Shown: in pieces, positions 35,068 through 43,946 of the stretch
How positions within the stretch are numbered: position 1 is the first letter of the stretch
Layout of the letters: each line of letters starts with the position of its first letter
NCBI RefSeq assembly: GCF_000494755.1
Contig: NC_022657.1
Location: 2,456,001 to 2,520,000 of the forward strand
Source: Amorphoplanes friuliensis DSM 7358
GTDB taxonomy: Bacteria; Actinomycetota; Actinomycetes; Mycobacteriales; Micromonosporaceae
Direction: 5' to 3'
DNA length: 64,000 nucleotides
Program-made: the position numbers and the translations under genes
The notes under the pieces: generated by a model
Seen by the model: only the letters and a program-made list of their open reading frames with translations
Databases searched by the model: none
What the model was told of the DNA's origin: nothing

Positions 35068-35934
35068 ATGTCCATCAGTTCTCTTCCCGGCGGCACCTGG
35101 ACGCTCGGCGACCTGACCGTCACCCGGTTCGGCTACGGCGCCATGCAGCTCGCCGGCCCCTGGGTCATGGGACCGCCCGCCGACCGCGACGGCGCGCTCG
35201 CCGTTCTGCGCGAGGCCGCCGGCCTCGGCATCACCCACATCGACACCAGTGGTGCTTACGGTCCGCACGTCACCAACGAGCTCATCCGGGAGGCCCTGCA
35301 CCCGTACCCGGAAACGCTGCACGTGGTGACCAAGGTCGGCGCGAACCGTGACGCGCAGGGCGGCTGGCCCCCGGCGCGCGACCCGGAGAGCCTGCGCCGG
35401 GCCGTGCACACCGACCGGGAGAACCTCGGGGTCGAGGTGCTCGACCTGGTCAACCTGCGGCTCGGCAACGCCGAGGGCACAGTGCCGGGCTCACTGGCCG
35501 AGGCGTTCGAGACGCTCGCCGAGCTCCAGCAGCAGGGGGTGATCCGGCACCTGGGTGTGAGCAACGCGACCGACGACCAGATCGCCGAGGCGCAGTCGAT
35601 CGCGCCGATCGTGTGCGTGCAGAACATGTACAACCTCGCCTACCGCCAGGACGACAAGCTGATCGACACCCTGGCCGAGCAGGGCATCGCCTACGTGCCG
35701 TTCTTCCCGCTCGGCGGTTTCAGCCCGCTGCAGTCCTCGGCGCTCTCGGCAGTGGCGGCGCGGCTGGGATCGACGCCGATGTCGGTCGCCCTGGCCTGGC
35801 TGCTGCAGCGTTCGCCGAACATCCTGCTGATCCCGGGTACGTCCTCGGTGGCCCATCTGCGCGAGAACGTCGCCGGCGCGGGCCTCGAGCTCTCCGCCGA
35901 GGACCTGGCCGAGTTGGACAGGATCGGCGGATGA
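35068..35934 (+). CDS. Aldo/keto reductase with altered tetrad
   Basis: 288 residues, ATG 35068 with GAGAGAGG upstream. Asp and Tyr (HIDTSGAYGP) and Lys (VVTKVGAN) of the catalytic tetrad are present. The usual HxxD segment is VNLRLGN, so the catalytic His is missing. The barrel continues with HLGVSN and ends with the cofactor motif IPGTSSVAHLREN. Homologues with this change are known among actinobacterial AKRs, but their activity is unclear. Divergent from and probably regulated by HxlR. Confidence 0.85.
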   Translation: MSISSLPGGTWTLGDLTVTRFGYGAMQLAGPWVMGPPADRDGALAVLREAAGLGITHIDTSGAYGPHVTNELIREALHPYPETLHVVTKVGANRDAQGGWPPARDPESLRRAVHTDRENLGVEVLDLVNLRLGNAEGTVPGSLAEAFETLAELQQQGVIRHLGVSNATDDQIAEAQSIAPIVCVQNMYNLAYRQDDKLIDTLAEQGIAYVPFFPLGGFSPLQSSALSAVAARLGSTPMSVALAWLLQRSPNILLIPGTSSVAHLRENVAGAGLELSAEDLAELDRIGG

Positions 35935-36001
35935 CAACATCCTGAGTGCTGCCCGGGTCTACGGGGTCACATGGGTGCGCGAAGACGGTTAGCCTCGCGC
36001 G

Positions 36002-37081
36002 ATGGCCCTGCGCAAGCTCGATCTCGACGAGGCCCGGCGCATCGCCGTACGGGCACAGCTGCTCGACCTGCCCCGGCCGTCGGATCTGCTGGCGGTGGCG
36101 CGGCAGCTGACCCTGCTGCAGATCGACCCGACCGCCGCGGTGGCGCCGAACGTGGACCTGGTGCTATGGAGCCGGCTGGGTTCGGCGTACCGGCCGGAGC
36201 AGGTGAAGCAGGCCCTCGAAAGCGATCGCACGCTGTTCGAGCACAACGCGATGGTGCGGCCGATGAGCGATCTGGGCCTGTACCTCGCCGCGATGACGGT
36301 CTGGCCCTACCGTGAGTCGCACAAGGCCTGGCTGGCGGAGAACGACACGTTCCGGCGCGACATCCTGGCCCGGCTTGCCGCCTCCGGGCCGCTGGTTTCG
36401 CGGGACATCCCGGATACCAGCGCCGTGTCGTGGCCGTCGTCGGGCTGGACCAACAACCGCAACGTGACGCAGATGCTCGAGTTCATGATGATGCTCGGCG
36501 AGGTCGCGATCACCGGGCGCCGCGGCCGGCAGCGCGTCTGGGACCTCGCCGAGCGGGTCCACCCCGCCGGTACGCCGGTCGTCGAGCTGGCCGAGGCGCA
36601 GCGGATCCGGGAGCACCGGCGCCTGACCTCGATGGGCATCACCCGCACGACCAACCGCGGCACCGGCATGGAACCGGGCGCGGTCGGTGAGTCCGGTGAG
36701 GAGGTGACGGTCGAGGGCACCCGCGGCGTCTGGCGGGTCGACCCGGAGGCCATCGGCAAGCCCTTCACCGGTCGCACGGCGCTGTTGTCACCCTTCGACC
36801 GGCTGATCCACGACCGTGTCCGCCTGGCCGAGCTGTTCGGCTTCGAATACGTCCTGGAGATGTACAAGCCGAAGGCCAAGCGCCGCTGGGGGTTTTTTGC
36901 GCTGCCGATCCTGTTCCACGACCGCCTCATCGGAAAGGTCGACGCCAAGGCCGACCACAAGGCCGGTGTGCTGCGGGTCGACGCGATCCACGAGGACGTC
37001 CCGTTCGCCGCGGCGATGCGCGAAGGTGTGGAGGCGGAGCTGCACGACCTCGCCACCTGGTTACGCCTGAAAATTGCGTGA
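36002..37081 (+). CDS. YcaQ/AlkZ-like winged-helix DNA glycosylase family protein
   Basis: 359 residues; ATG preceded by TAGCCT at 6 nt (leaderless). The HTH_42 family layout is present: an N-terminal winged helix (LDEARRIAVRAQ ... LTLLQIDPTAA), a middle domain and a C-terminal beta-rich segment with GFEYVLEMYKPKAKRRWGFF. The QID triplet (about residue 38) corresponds to the QxD catalytic motif of YcaQ glycosylases that unhook interstrand crosslinks. Whether it repairs general or self-made toxins is unknown. No biosynthetic cluster is adjacent. Confidence 0.78.
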   Translation: MALRKLDLDEARRIAVRAQLLDLPRPSDLLAVARQLTLLQIDPTAAVAPNVDLVLWSRLGSAYRPEQVKQALESDRTLFEHNAMVRPMSDLGLYLAAMTVWPYRESHKAWLAENDTFRRDILARLAASGPLVSRDIPDTSAVSWPSSGWTNNRNVTQMLEFMMMLGEVAITGRRGRQRVWDLAERVHPAGTPVVELAEAQRIREHRRLTSMGITRTTNRGTGMEPGAVGESGEEVTVEGTRGVWRVDPEAIGKPFTGRTALLSPFDRLIHDRVRLAELFGFEYVLEMYKPKAKRRWGFFALPILFHDRLIGKVDAKADHKAGVLRVDAIHEDVPFAAAMREGVEAELHDLATWLRLKIA

Positions 37082-37237
37082 AGCGCGGGATATCCGAATT
37101 GTTGGGTTCTCTGATTATTGTGTGAGCCGTCACGTGCCCCTGGATGCATTCTCCCGGGTTGATGAAACATTCGCCTTCTAAGATCGACCGGACCTCGACG
37201 GTGTGAACCGATCCTCGACGACCAGGAGATCTGAGCG

Positions 37238-37927
37238 GTGTCCGATCGCCCCACCCGGGTCTGGAACGGCGTGACCATTCCGGATCCCGGCGTCTATGTC
37301 CTCGACGAAGCACACAAACGGGTCGGCTTTCATGCCCAGCACATGATGGTGAGTCCCGTACGCGGCGAATTCGTCGAGGCGACGGCGACGATCATTGTCG
37401 GACACGACCCGTTGCAATCGTCGGTGACCGCCACCATCTTCTCCGGCAGTATCGACACCAACAATGCCGACCGCGACACACATCTGCGCAGTCCCGATTT
37501 TCTCGACGTCGAGGTCTATCGCACCCTGGAATACCGCAGCACCGGTGTCAAATGGCAGGGCGGAAACGACGCCATCTTCGAATGGGCCCGGCTGCGCAAC
37601 AACCGCCTCAACCGCCGCGGCGCGGTCGCCGACCTGCCCGAGGCGGCGGGCCGCAGCGCCGGCCGCTTCGTGGTCACCGGCGACCTGACGATCAAGAACG
37701 TCACCCAGCAGGTCGATCTGCAGCTCACCTTCGGCGGGGCGCGCCGCGACCCGTACGGCCGCGACATCATCGGCTTCAGCGCCTCCGCCGAGATCAACCG
37801 CGAGAGTTACGGCCTGGTCTGGAACGTCGCCCTGGACAGCGGCGGCTTCCTGGTCGGCAAGAAGGTCCACATCGAGATCGCCGGCGAGGCCATCCACCAG
37901 GCCGACCAGCGCCCCGGCCACCTCTGA
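37238..37927 (+). CDS. YceI-family lipocalin-like protein
   Basis: 229 residues from GTG 37238 (AGGAGA upstream). The YceI lipid-binding barrel is recognised from GVYVLDEAHKRVGFHAQHMM, DTNNADRDTHLRSPDF and the closing GFSASAEINRESYGLVWN. The family binds polyisoprenoid or fatty-acyl chains. No signal peptide is present, which is usual for actinobacterial members, so a cytoplasmic role is likely. An insertion at residues 113-145 lengthens the barrel. Monocistronic. Confidence 0.85.
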   Translation: MSDRPTRVWNGVTIPDPGVYVLDEAHKRVGFHAQHMMVSPVRGEFVEATATIIVGHDPLQSSVTATIFSGSIDTNNADRDTHLRSPDFLDVEVYRTLEYRSTGVKWQGGNDAIFEWARLRNNRLNRRGAVADLPEAAGRSAGRFVVTGDLTIKNVTQQVDLQLTFGGARRDPYGRDIIGFSASAEINRESYGLVWNVALDSGGFLVGKKVHIEIAGEAIHQADQRPGHL

Positions 37928-37950
37928 CCCGACGATCCCGGATGAGGGGG

Positions 37951-39222
37951 TCAGGCGCGCATCACGGTGGCGATGGGGATGCGGGCCGCGCGCACGGCCG
38001 GGACGAAGCCGCCCAGGATGCCGGCGATCAGGCCCGCGATGATGCCGGCCACGCCCGCGTCCCACGGGAACTGCAGGTCGCGCAGGAACGGTTCGGACTC
38101 GCCGACGAAGGCCGACAGGGCTTTGAGCCCGACCACGCTGACCCCGATCGCCGCCGCGGCGGTGAGCAAGCCGGTCAGCAACGTCTCGGCCAGCACGATG
38201 CCGGCCAGCAGTGATCTCGGTGTCCCCACCGCCCGGCGCAGGGCGAACTCCTCGATGCGTTCGCCGACCGTGGCCAGGCCGACGTTGAGGATGCCGGCCA
38301 CGCCGATCAGCAGGACCAGGCCGGCCATGGCCAGGAAGACCAGGCGCAGCAGGCGGATCTCCTTCTGACCCTGCTCGCGGGAGTCCACCGTCGTCACGTA
38401 CGGGTCGGCCCCGGCACCGCGCAGTTTGGTGATCAGAATCTGTTCGACCGGGGTGTCGCCGGCCATCAGCACCTGCATGCCACCGCTGCTCGGGTCGGCC
38501 AGCCCGGACGCGGGCAGCCAGGTGACCAGTTCGTCGAGGCGCACGTACGCCTGGGGCTGGTAACCACCGTCGTCGACCACACCGACGAGCTGCGGGGTGA
38601 GGTTGGCCGACGCGCCGTTGACGCGCATCTCGGCCGGCACCTTGTAGCGGGAGAAGCCCTTGGCCGCCTCGAGGTTGAGCACGATCTTCGGGGCCATCGA
38701 CGGCACCGTGCTGAAGTCGAGCCAGTCGCCGGTCTGGGGGCGGTACGGCCGGAAGGGCCGGATGTCACCGGTCATGGCGACCAGGCGTACCTCGATCGCC
38801 TGGCCTTTCGGGGCGACCTGGGTCGGGTCGCAGCCCTGCTCGGGGTAGCACTGGCCGCCCCAGTCCTCGTCGAACGGCGCGGCGCCCTGGTTGACGGGGG
38901 TGACGCCGGGCTCGCCGATGATGGCCGAGACGGTCAGCATCGCCATGGCGTCGCTGCGCCCGCGGACGGTGTCGACGACGATGTCGGCCGCCTGGGGCAG
39001 CGGTGGCATGTCCATGACCTTGGTGCCGTCGATGCCGTTGCTGAGCTCGACACCGGCGAAGAGGGCGCGTTCGGCGATGCTGGCGCCGGCCTGCACGACG
39101 ACCACGGCCAGCACGCCCAGGAAGAGGCTGACCATGGACAGCAGGGTGCGCAGCTTGCGGGCGCGGATGCCCTGGATGCCGATGATCAGGGCGGACCGGA
39201 ACCGTCCCGAGAGCCGCCTCAT
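37951..39222 (-). CDS. MacB-type ABC transporter permease
   Basis: 423 residues. An N-terminal membrane helix (about 22-45) precedes a large MacB periplasmic-core-like domain (about 50-270). Three C-terminal helices form the FtsX-like permease core (EEFALRRAVGTPRSLLAGIVLAE is typical). It is coupled to the ATPase by a 4-bp overlap (39219-39222). With the lipoprotein adaptor it forms a tripartite-like exporter for peptides, antibiotics or lipoproteins. Confidence 0.88.
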   Translation of the reverse strand: MRRLSGRFRSALIIGIQGIRARKLRTLLSMVSLFLGVLAVVVVQAGASIAERALFAGVELSNGIDGTKVMDMPPLPQAADIVVDTVRGRSDAMAMLTVSAIIGEPGVTPVNQGAAPFDEDWGGQCYPEQGCDPTQVAPKGQAIEVRLVAMTGDIRPFRPYRPQTGDWLDFSTVPSMAPKIVLNLEAAKGFSRYKVPAEMRVNGASANLTPQLVGVVDDGGYQPQAYVRLDELVTWLPASGLADPSSGGMQVLMAGDTPVEQILITKLRGAGADPYVTTVDSREQGQKEIRLLRLVFLAMAGLVLLIGVAGILNVGLATVGERIEEFALRRAVGTPRSLLAGIVLAETLLTGLLTAAAAIGVSVVGLKALSAFVGESEPFLRDLQFPWDAGVAGIIAGLIAGILGGFVPAVRAARIPIATVMRA

Positions 39223-39908
39223 GCGGCGACCCGCTCGGTGAGCACGCCGTCGACCAGGTCGACGGTGCGGCCCATGCGGGCGGCATGGTCACGGTCGTGG
39301 GTGACCAGGATCAGGCCGCAGCCGCGGGTGGTCGCTTCCAGCAGGGCGTCGATGACCAGCGTGCCGGTCTCGGTGTCGAGTGCGCCGGTCGGCTCGTCGG
39401 CCAGCAGGATCTGCGGGTTGCGGACCAGGGCGCGCGCGATGGCGACCCGCTGCTGCTCACCACCGGACATCTTGGGCGGGCGGTTCTTGGCCAGGTGGGC
39501 GATCCCGACCTGCTCGAGGGCCTCCATGACCCGCGCCCGGCGGTCGCGCCGGGGGAGCCAGCCCTGACCGTTGACCAGCGCCATGGAGACGTTCTGGGCG
39601 GCGGTCAGGTGCTTGAGCAGGAAGAAGCGCTGGAAGACGAAGCCGAACTGTGAGCTGCGCAGCTTGGCCGCGCGGCGTTCCTTGAGCCGGCTGATCTCCT
39701 GGCCGCCGAGCAGGTAGCTGCCCTGGTCGGGCCGGTCGAACAGGCCGATGACGCTGAGCAGCGTGCTCTTGCCGGAGCCGGAGCGCCCGACGATCGCGAC
39801 GCTCTCGCCGGGGTGCACGCTCAGGTCGATGCCGTCGAGGATCGTGCGGGGTTGCTTCTGGCCCTTGAGGACCTTGGTGATGCCGGTGAGTTCGATCAGC
39901 GCTGTCAT
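39219..39908 (-). CDS. ABC transporter ATPase (MacB/LolD type)
   Basis: 229 residues. Walker A GRSGSGKST, signature MSGGEQQRVAIARALV, Walker B ILLADEPTGALD and the H-loop THD are present, in the typical order of MacB/LolD ATPases. It partners with the permease at 37951. Overlaps of 4 bp with both neighbours indicate strict translational coupling. Confidence 0.9.
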   Translation of the reverse strand: MTALIELTGITKVLKGQKQPRTILDGIDLSVHPGESVAIVGRSGSGKSTLLSVIGLFDRPDQGSYLLGGQEISRLKERRAAKLRSSQFGFVFQRFFLLKHLTAAQNVSMALVNGQGWLPRRDRRARVMEALEQVGIAHLAKNRPPKMSGGEQQRVAIARALVRNPQILLADEPTGALDTETGTLVIDALLEATTRGCGLILVTHDRDHAARMGRTVDLVDGVLTERVAA

Positions 39909-40903
39909 CCCGGCGCCCCGGACTGCTGGTCGCCGCCGGGCACGGGCGCCGCGGTGGGCAGGTTCGGGCCGGGGATCGCGACCGTCTCGGTGCCCTTCAG
40001 GCCTTTCTTGATCTCCACGACCTTGCCGTCGGTGAGACCGAGGACCACGTCGACGGTCTTGCGGACGCGGTCCTCGCCGACCAGGTCGACCTTGCCCTTG
40101 CCCTGGGTGCCGGCGATGGCCTCGACCGGGAGCACCAGCACGTCGTCGGCCCGGTCGGTGACCAGGTCGAGAGTGACCGCGGCGCCGTTGATCAGCTTGA
40201 TGTCCGAGGGTGCGGTGCAGACCAGCTGCAGGCCGGTCGGCGCGGTGCCCTCACCGCCGCCGCTGGGCGCCTCCGGCTCCGGCGGGGCCGTCGGCGCACC
40301 GGTGGCGCCCGGTGCCGGAGTGGTCGGCGCCGGCTCGGGGATGGTCCCGGCCGGCAGGGCCGCGATCGTGCCGAGCGGCTTGCACTTGAACGGGCCCGGC
40401 CCGTTCTTGATCTGTCCCTGGACGCTCTTGGCGGCCCCGGAGATCCGGTACGCCAGTGCACTGTCGATGTCGGCGACGATGCCGTACCCGATGTGCCGCG
40501 CCGAGACGACCGGCATGCCGGCGGTGACGTCGGAGCGGTCCTCCATCAGCCGGCCCGCCAGGGCCGCGCCCGCGGGGATCTCCACGGAGTACGGCTTGCC
40601 CTTGCGCCAGACCGTCGCCACCCAGGTCTCCTGGTCGAACGGCGTGGTCGACGGCGGCCGGGCCAGGTAGCGCAGCTCGCCGGTCTTGGGCGCGACGATG
40701 CCGAAGACCGGGTTGATGGTCACCTTGCCGGCGAGGCTGATGCGGTTGGTCAGGTCCTGCCGCGTCGGCTTGACCGTGGTGAGGACCGTGCCGCGATCCT
40801 CGAGCTCGGGAGTCTGCGACTTCGAGTCCGACGATGTGCAGCCGACCAGGGTGATCATGGCCAGCGCCACACCCACGCCCGGGAGCAGCCTGCGTCCGTC
40901 CAC
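39905..40903 (-). CDS. Lipoprotein adaptor of the MacB-type exporter
   Basis: 332 residues from GTG 40903 (GAGGAGAA upstream); the frame extends upstream but lacks a start signal. The signal peptide ends in a lipobox at about residue 22 (TLVGC). The mature part has HlyD/MacA-like segments: GKVTINPVFGIVAPKTGELRYL and a C-terminal KTVDVVLGLTDGKVVEIKKGL. A Pro/Ala/Gly-rich insert at about 185-230 is unusual. It is the first gene of the operon and would act at the outer face of the membrane. Confidence 0.8.
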   Translation of the reverse strand: MDGRRLLPGVGVALAMITLVGCTSSDSKSQTPELEDRGTVLTTVKPTRQDLTNRISLAGKVTINPVFGIVAPKTGELRYLARPPSTTPFDQETWVATVWRKGKPYSVEIPAGAALAGRLMEDRSDVTAGMPVVSARHIGYGIVADIDSALAYRISGAAKSVQGQIKNGPGPFKCKPLGTIAALPAGTIPEPAPTTPAPGATGAPTAPPEPEAPSGGGEGTAPTGLQLVCTAPSDIKLINGAAVTLDLVTDRADDVLVLPVEAIAGTQGKGKVDLVGEDRVRKTVDVVLGLTDGKVVEIKKGLKGTETVAIPGPNLPTAAPVPGGDQQSGAPG

Positions 40904-41002
40904 CGGTTCTCCTCTGCGACCGAAACGACCGAGTGCCCCGAACCTGAGGTGATCTCTGATTCGTGCGGGCCCGCAGACGGTACATCGGCGGCGCAAGGTG
41001 TC

Positions 41003-42208
41003 CTATTGCCGGTAGTTCTCCAGGAATCGGCGCAGCCGGTCGGTGGCGTCGTCGAGCACGTCGACCGGGGCCAGGAACACCATCCGCAGGTGGTCGGGCG
41101 TGGGCAGGTTGAAGCCCGAACCGTGCGAGAGCAGCATCAGCTGCTGCTCCAGCAGATCAATGATCATCTTCTGGTCGTCGCGGATCTTGTGGACTTCCGG
41201 GTCGAGCCGCGCGAAGAGGTAGAGCGCCCCGCGGGGCTTGACGCAGCTGACCCCGGGGATCTCGTTGAACTTGCGCCAGGCGTGGTTGCGCTGCTCGTAC
41301 AGGCGCCCGCCGGGGCGGATCAGCGTGGTGATGCTCTGGAAGCCACCCAGTGCGGTCTGCACCGCGTGCTGGGCCGGCACGTTCGGGCACAGCCGCATGT
41401 TCGCGAGCAGTTGCAGACCCTCGAGGTACTCGGTGGCGTGGGTCGTCGGGCCGCTGACCGCCATCCAGCCGGAGCGGAAACCCGCCGCGCGGTAGGCCTT
41501 GGACAGACCGCTCATCGTCAGCACGAGCAGGTCGGGGGCCAGAGCCGCCGCGCACTCGTGGCGCGCGTCGTCGTACAGGATCTTGTCGTAGATCTCGTCG
41601 GCCAGCACGAGCAGGTCGTGGCGCCGGGCGATCTCGAGCAGGCCGAGCAGCGTCTCCCGCGAATAGACGGCACCGGTCGGGTTGTTCGGATTGATGATCA
41701 CGATGGCGCGGGTGTTCGGGGTGACCTGCGCGGCGACGTGCTCCAGATCCGGTGCCCAGTCCTCGTTCTCGTCGCAGCGGTAGTGCACGGGCTTGCCCCC
41801 GCACAGCGTCACGGCCCCGGTCCAGAGCGGATAGTCGGGGCTGGGCACCAGCACCTCGTCGCCGGTGTTGAGCAGCGCCTGCAACGACATCACGATCAGC
41901 TCGGAGACCCCGTTGCCGAGGAAGACGTCGTCGGGCTGCACGCTTTCGACACCGAGAGTCTGGTAATACTGCGCGACGGCGACCCGCGCGGAGTAGATGC
42001 CCCGCGCATCGCTGTAACCCTCGGCGTCGCTCAGGTGCTGCACCATGTCGGCGACGATCGGCTCCGGCGTGCTCAGGCCCCACGGCGCGGGATTGCCCAG
42101 GTTGAGCTTGAGGATCCGGTTCCCGGCGGCCTCCAGCTCCTGGGCACGGCGCAGCACGGGACCGCGGATGTCGTACCGGACGTTCTTGAGCCTGCTCGCC
42201 TGCTCCAT
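41003..42208 (-). CDS. AlaA-type alanine/aspartate aminotransferase
   Basis: 401 residues from ATG 42208, with TAGGGT 7 nt upstream (leaderless). Aminotransferase fold type I signatures include NPNNPTGAVYS, ADEIYDKILYDD and the PLP lysine in SGLSKAYRAAGFRSGW. Several blocks (QGYSD-like, LANMRLCPNVPAQHA, EIPGVSCVKP) match recalled Mycobacterium Rv0337c and E. coli AlaA types. It would make alanine or related amino acids from pyruvate and glutamate. Confidence 0.88.
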   Translation of the reverse strand: MEQASRLKNVRYDIRGPVLRRAQELEAAGNRILKLNLGNPAPWGLSTPEPIVADMVQHLSDAEGYSDARGIYSARVAVAQYYQTLGVESVQPDDVFLGNGVSELIVMSLQALLNTGDEVLVPSPDYPLWTGAVTLCGGKPVHYRCDENEDWAPDLEHVAAQVTPNTRAIVIINPNNPTGAVYSRETLLGLLEIARRHDLLVLADEIYDKILYDDARHECAAALAPDLLVLTMSGLSKAYRAAGFRSGWMAVSGPTTHATEYLEGLQLLANMRLCPNVPAQHAVQTALGGFQSITTLIRPGGRLYEQRNHAWRKFNEIPGVSCVKPRGALYLFARLDPEVHKIRDDQKMIIDLLEQQLMLLSHGSGFNLPTPDHLRMVFLAPVDVLDDATDRLRRFLENYRQ

Positions 42209-42239
42209 ACCCAGCACCCTAAGCCGTCGTGCCACCGCC

Positions 42240-43262
42240 TCAGGCCGGCTGGGGGCCCGCCGGCTGCTCGCTGCCACGGCCGGGGCGGGCCAGGATCGCG
42301 GCGGCCAGCACCGCGGCCAGCCCGGCGATGACCAGGACTTTGTTGAGGTAGGGCGAGTCGGTCCAGCTCAGCCCGAGGTTGAGACTGTCGGCCTGCGCGG
42401 AGATCGGGCTCGCGGCCAGGGCGCGGTGTACGAGATCGGTCACACCGGCGTCCCGGCCCTGCGGCAGGTAACGGACCAGCGACAGGTAGAGCGAGCCCGC
42501 GGGCAGCAGCAACAGCGCCAGCCCGGCTCCGGCCGTGACCGCACTCGCCCGTCGCCGGTGCGCACCGCTGATCCGGTAGGCCAGCGCCGCGGCGCTCAGC
42601 CAGCCCGCCAGCAACCCGAGTGCCATCCCGCCCAGGACCAGCGGCGCGTACACGGGTGGCCGCTGTGACCAGGCGCCGAGCTGGACCAGGGAGCTGTCGT
42701 CGTAGTACGCCGTCAGCTCCAGCCCGACACCGGACTTCTCGGCCCGGAACTCGGCCCGGCGGAAGTGGATGCCATCGGTCCCACCGGAGACCTCGACCGC
42801 GTCGGTCTGCCATCCGGCGGCACTCAGCCGCTCGCGGGCGCGACCGACAGCTTCGACGGGATCGACGCCCGGGCCCAGCGTGCCCAGGGTGTCCGACCAC
42901 AACCGCAGCTGCGCCGGCCGGGCCTCCATCGTGGCGTCGGAACCGAGCGCCCGGGCGGCGATCGGGCCCAGGGCCGGCACCGTCGGATAGGCCCACATGC
43001 CGGCCCAGGAACCCGCCGCGGCCCCGAGCGCGCCGCCGATCAGCAACGCCAGTACGGCAGCGACGACCGCCAGGGGCCGCTGCGGGGGCAGCCGGAAACG
43101 CTCCCGCAGTCCGTCGAGCACGAAGTGCCGCCGTTCGGCGCGAGTGGGACCGGCCGGACCGGCGACCTCGGCCATCGTCGTGATCAGCTCGGCGCCGTGG
43201 CGCCGGCGCAGCCGCGCCGGATACGCCGCCAGCAGCACGGCGGAAGAGAAGGGCTCCTGCAT
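42240..43262 (-). CDS. Hypothetical membrane protein with N-terminal HAAS-like segment
   Basis: 340 residues; ATG 43262 is leaderless, 6 nt after TACTGT. The N-terminus (AAYPARLRRRHGAELITTMAEVAGP) resembles the HAAS/DUF1700-type cytoplasmic helix domain of small membrane proteins paired with PadR regulators. It is followed by a helix at about 65-85, a domain of about 110 residues and further helices near 205-225, 240-260 and 315-330. Function is unknown. An operator palindrome sits in its promoter. Confidence 0.7.
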   Translation of the reverse strand: MQEPFSSAVLLAAYPARLRRRHGAELITTMAEVAGPAGPTRAERRHFVLDGLRERFRLPPQRPLAVVAAVLALLIGGALGAAAGSWAGMWAYPTVPALGPIAARALGSDATMEARPAQLRLWSDTLGTLGPGVDPVEAVGRARERLSAAGWQTDAVEVSGGTDGIHFRRAEFRAEKSGVGLELTAYYDDSSLVQLGAWSQRPPVYAPLVLGGMALGLLAGWLSAAALAYRISGAHRRRASAVTAGAGLALLLLPAGSLYLSLVRYLPQGRDAGVTDLVHRALAASPISAQADSLNLGLSWTDSPYLNKVLVIAGLAAVLAAAILARPGRGSEQPAGPQPA

Positions 43263-43268
43263 GGCGCC

Positions 43269-43297
43269 ACAGTAAAGGCGGCGTTATATAACGTCAA
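43269..43297 (-). promoter_or_regulatory. Promoter with embedded operator for the gene at 42240
   Basis: On the minus strand, TTGACG (43297-43292), a 17-bp spacer and TACTGT (43274-43269) form a good sigma-70-type promoter ending 6 nt before the ATG. The perfect 12-bp palindrome CGTTATATAACG (43282-43293) overlaps the -35/spacer, where a repressor such as PadR could block it. Confidence 0.55.
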
Positions 43298-43368
43298 CCG
43301 TAGTATCCCCCATGACCGGTAACTCATTGATTAGGATGAATGTAAGACCAGTCATGGAAGGACGGGGA

Positions 43369-43872
43369 ATGACTCGATCGACAGGTACGTGGGGCAGAGC
43401 GGCTGCGGTGGCCGCCATCGCCCTGATCACCGGGGCCGGCCTCCTGCCGGCCGCGGCCACCGCGGCACCGGCCGCGCGCACCGATACGCCGGCCATCATG
43501 GCCGGCGTCTTCCAGATCCAGAACTGGGGCGGCGACTACGAGTGCCTGACGGCCTCGCCCCGCGGCGGTGCCGTGACCACCGCCGAGTGTGATCTTGATG
43601 CGACCGACCAGCTCTGGTGGCGGACGAACACCAACGAGTTCGTGCCCTGGCAGGGGGCGATCGGGCCGTACTACTGCCTGTCGGCGAGCTCGACCAATGT
43701 CGTCTCACTGCCGTTGTGCTCGGGTGCCACCCAGCACGTCTGGACCCAGCCGACGGAGACGTTGCGCAACAGCGGCAACGGGCGCTGCCTGACGCAGATC
43801 GCCAACCACAAGGTCGCCACGGCGACCTGCAGCGGTGCGGAGACCCAGCGGTGGAAGCTGTTCGGCAGCTGA
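43369..43872 (+). CDS. Secreted ricin-B-like beta-trefoil protein
   Basis: 167 residues from ATG 43369 (GAAGGACGGGG upstream). A signal peptide ends near AAPAA (about residue 36). The mature domain has a three-fold pattern of QxW-type repeats: ATDQLWWRT, GATQHVWTQ and GAETQRWKLFGS, with paired cysteines, as in ricin-type lectin domains. It would bind glycans outside the cell. There is no fused catalytic domain. A strong hairpin ends it. Confidence 0.68.
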   Translation: MTRSTGTWGRAAAVAAIALITGAGLLPAAATAAPAARTDTPAIMAGVFQIQNWGGDYECLTASPRGGAVTTAECDLDATDQLWWRTNTNEFVPWQGAIGPYYCLSASSTNVVSLPLCSGATQHVWTQPTETLRNSGNGRCLTQIANHKVATATCSGAETQRWKLFGS

Positions 43873-43908
43873 CAAACCAGGTTCCTAGGACGCTCTAGGC
43901 ACTGTGTC

Positions 43909-43940
43909 GCGCCTGCCTCTGGAATGTCAGAGGCAGGCGC
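43909..43940. terminator. Bidirectional terminator between lectin and kinase genes
   Basis: A 13-bp perfect stem (GCGCCTGCCTCTG, 43909-43921, with its complement at 43928-43940) has a 6-nt loop. It lies between two convergent genes. Confidence 0.8.
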
Positions 43941-43946
43941 GGTAGG

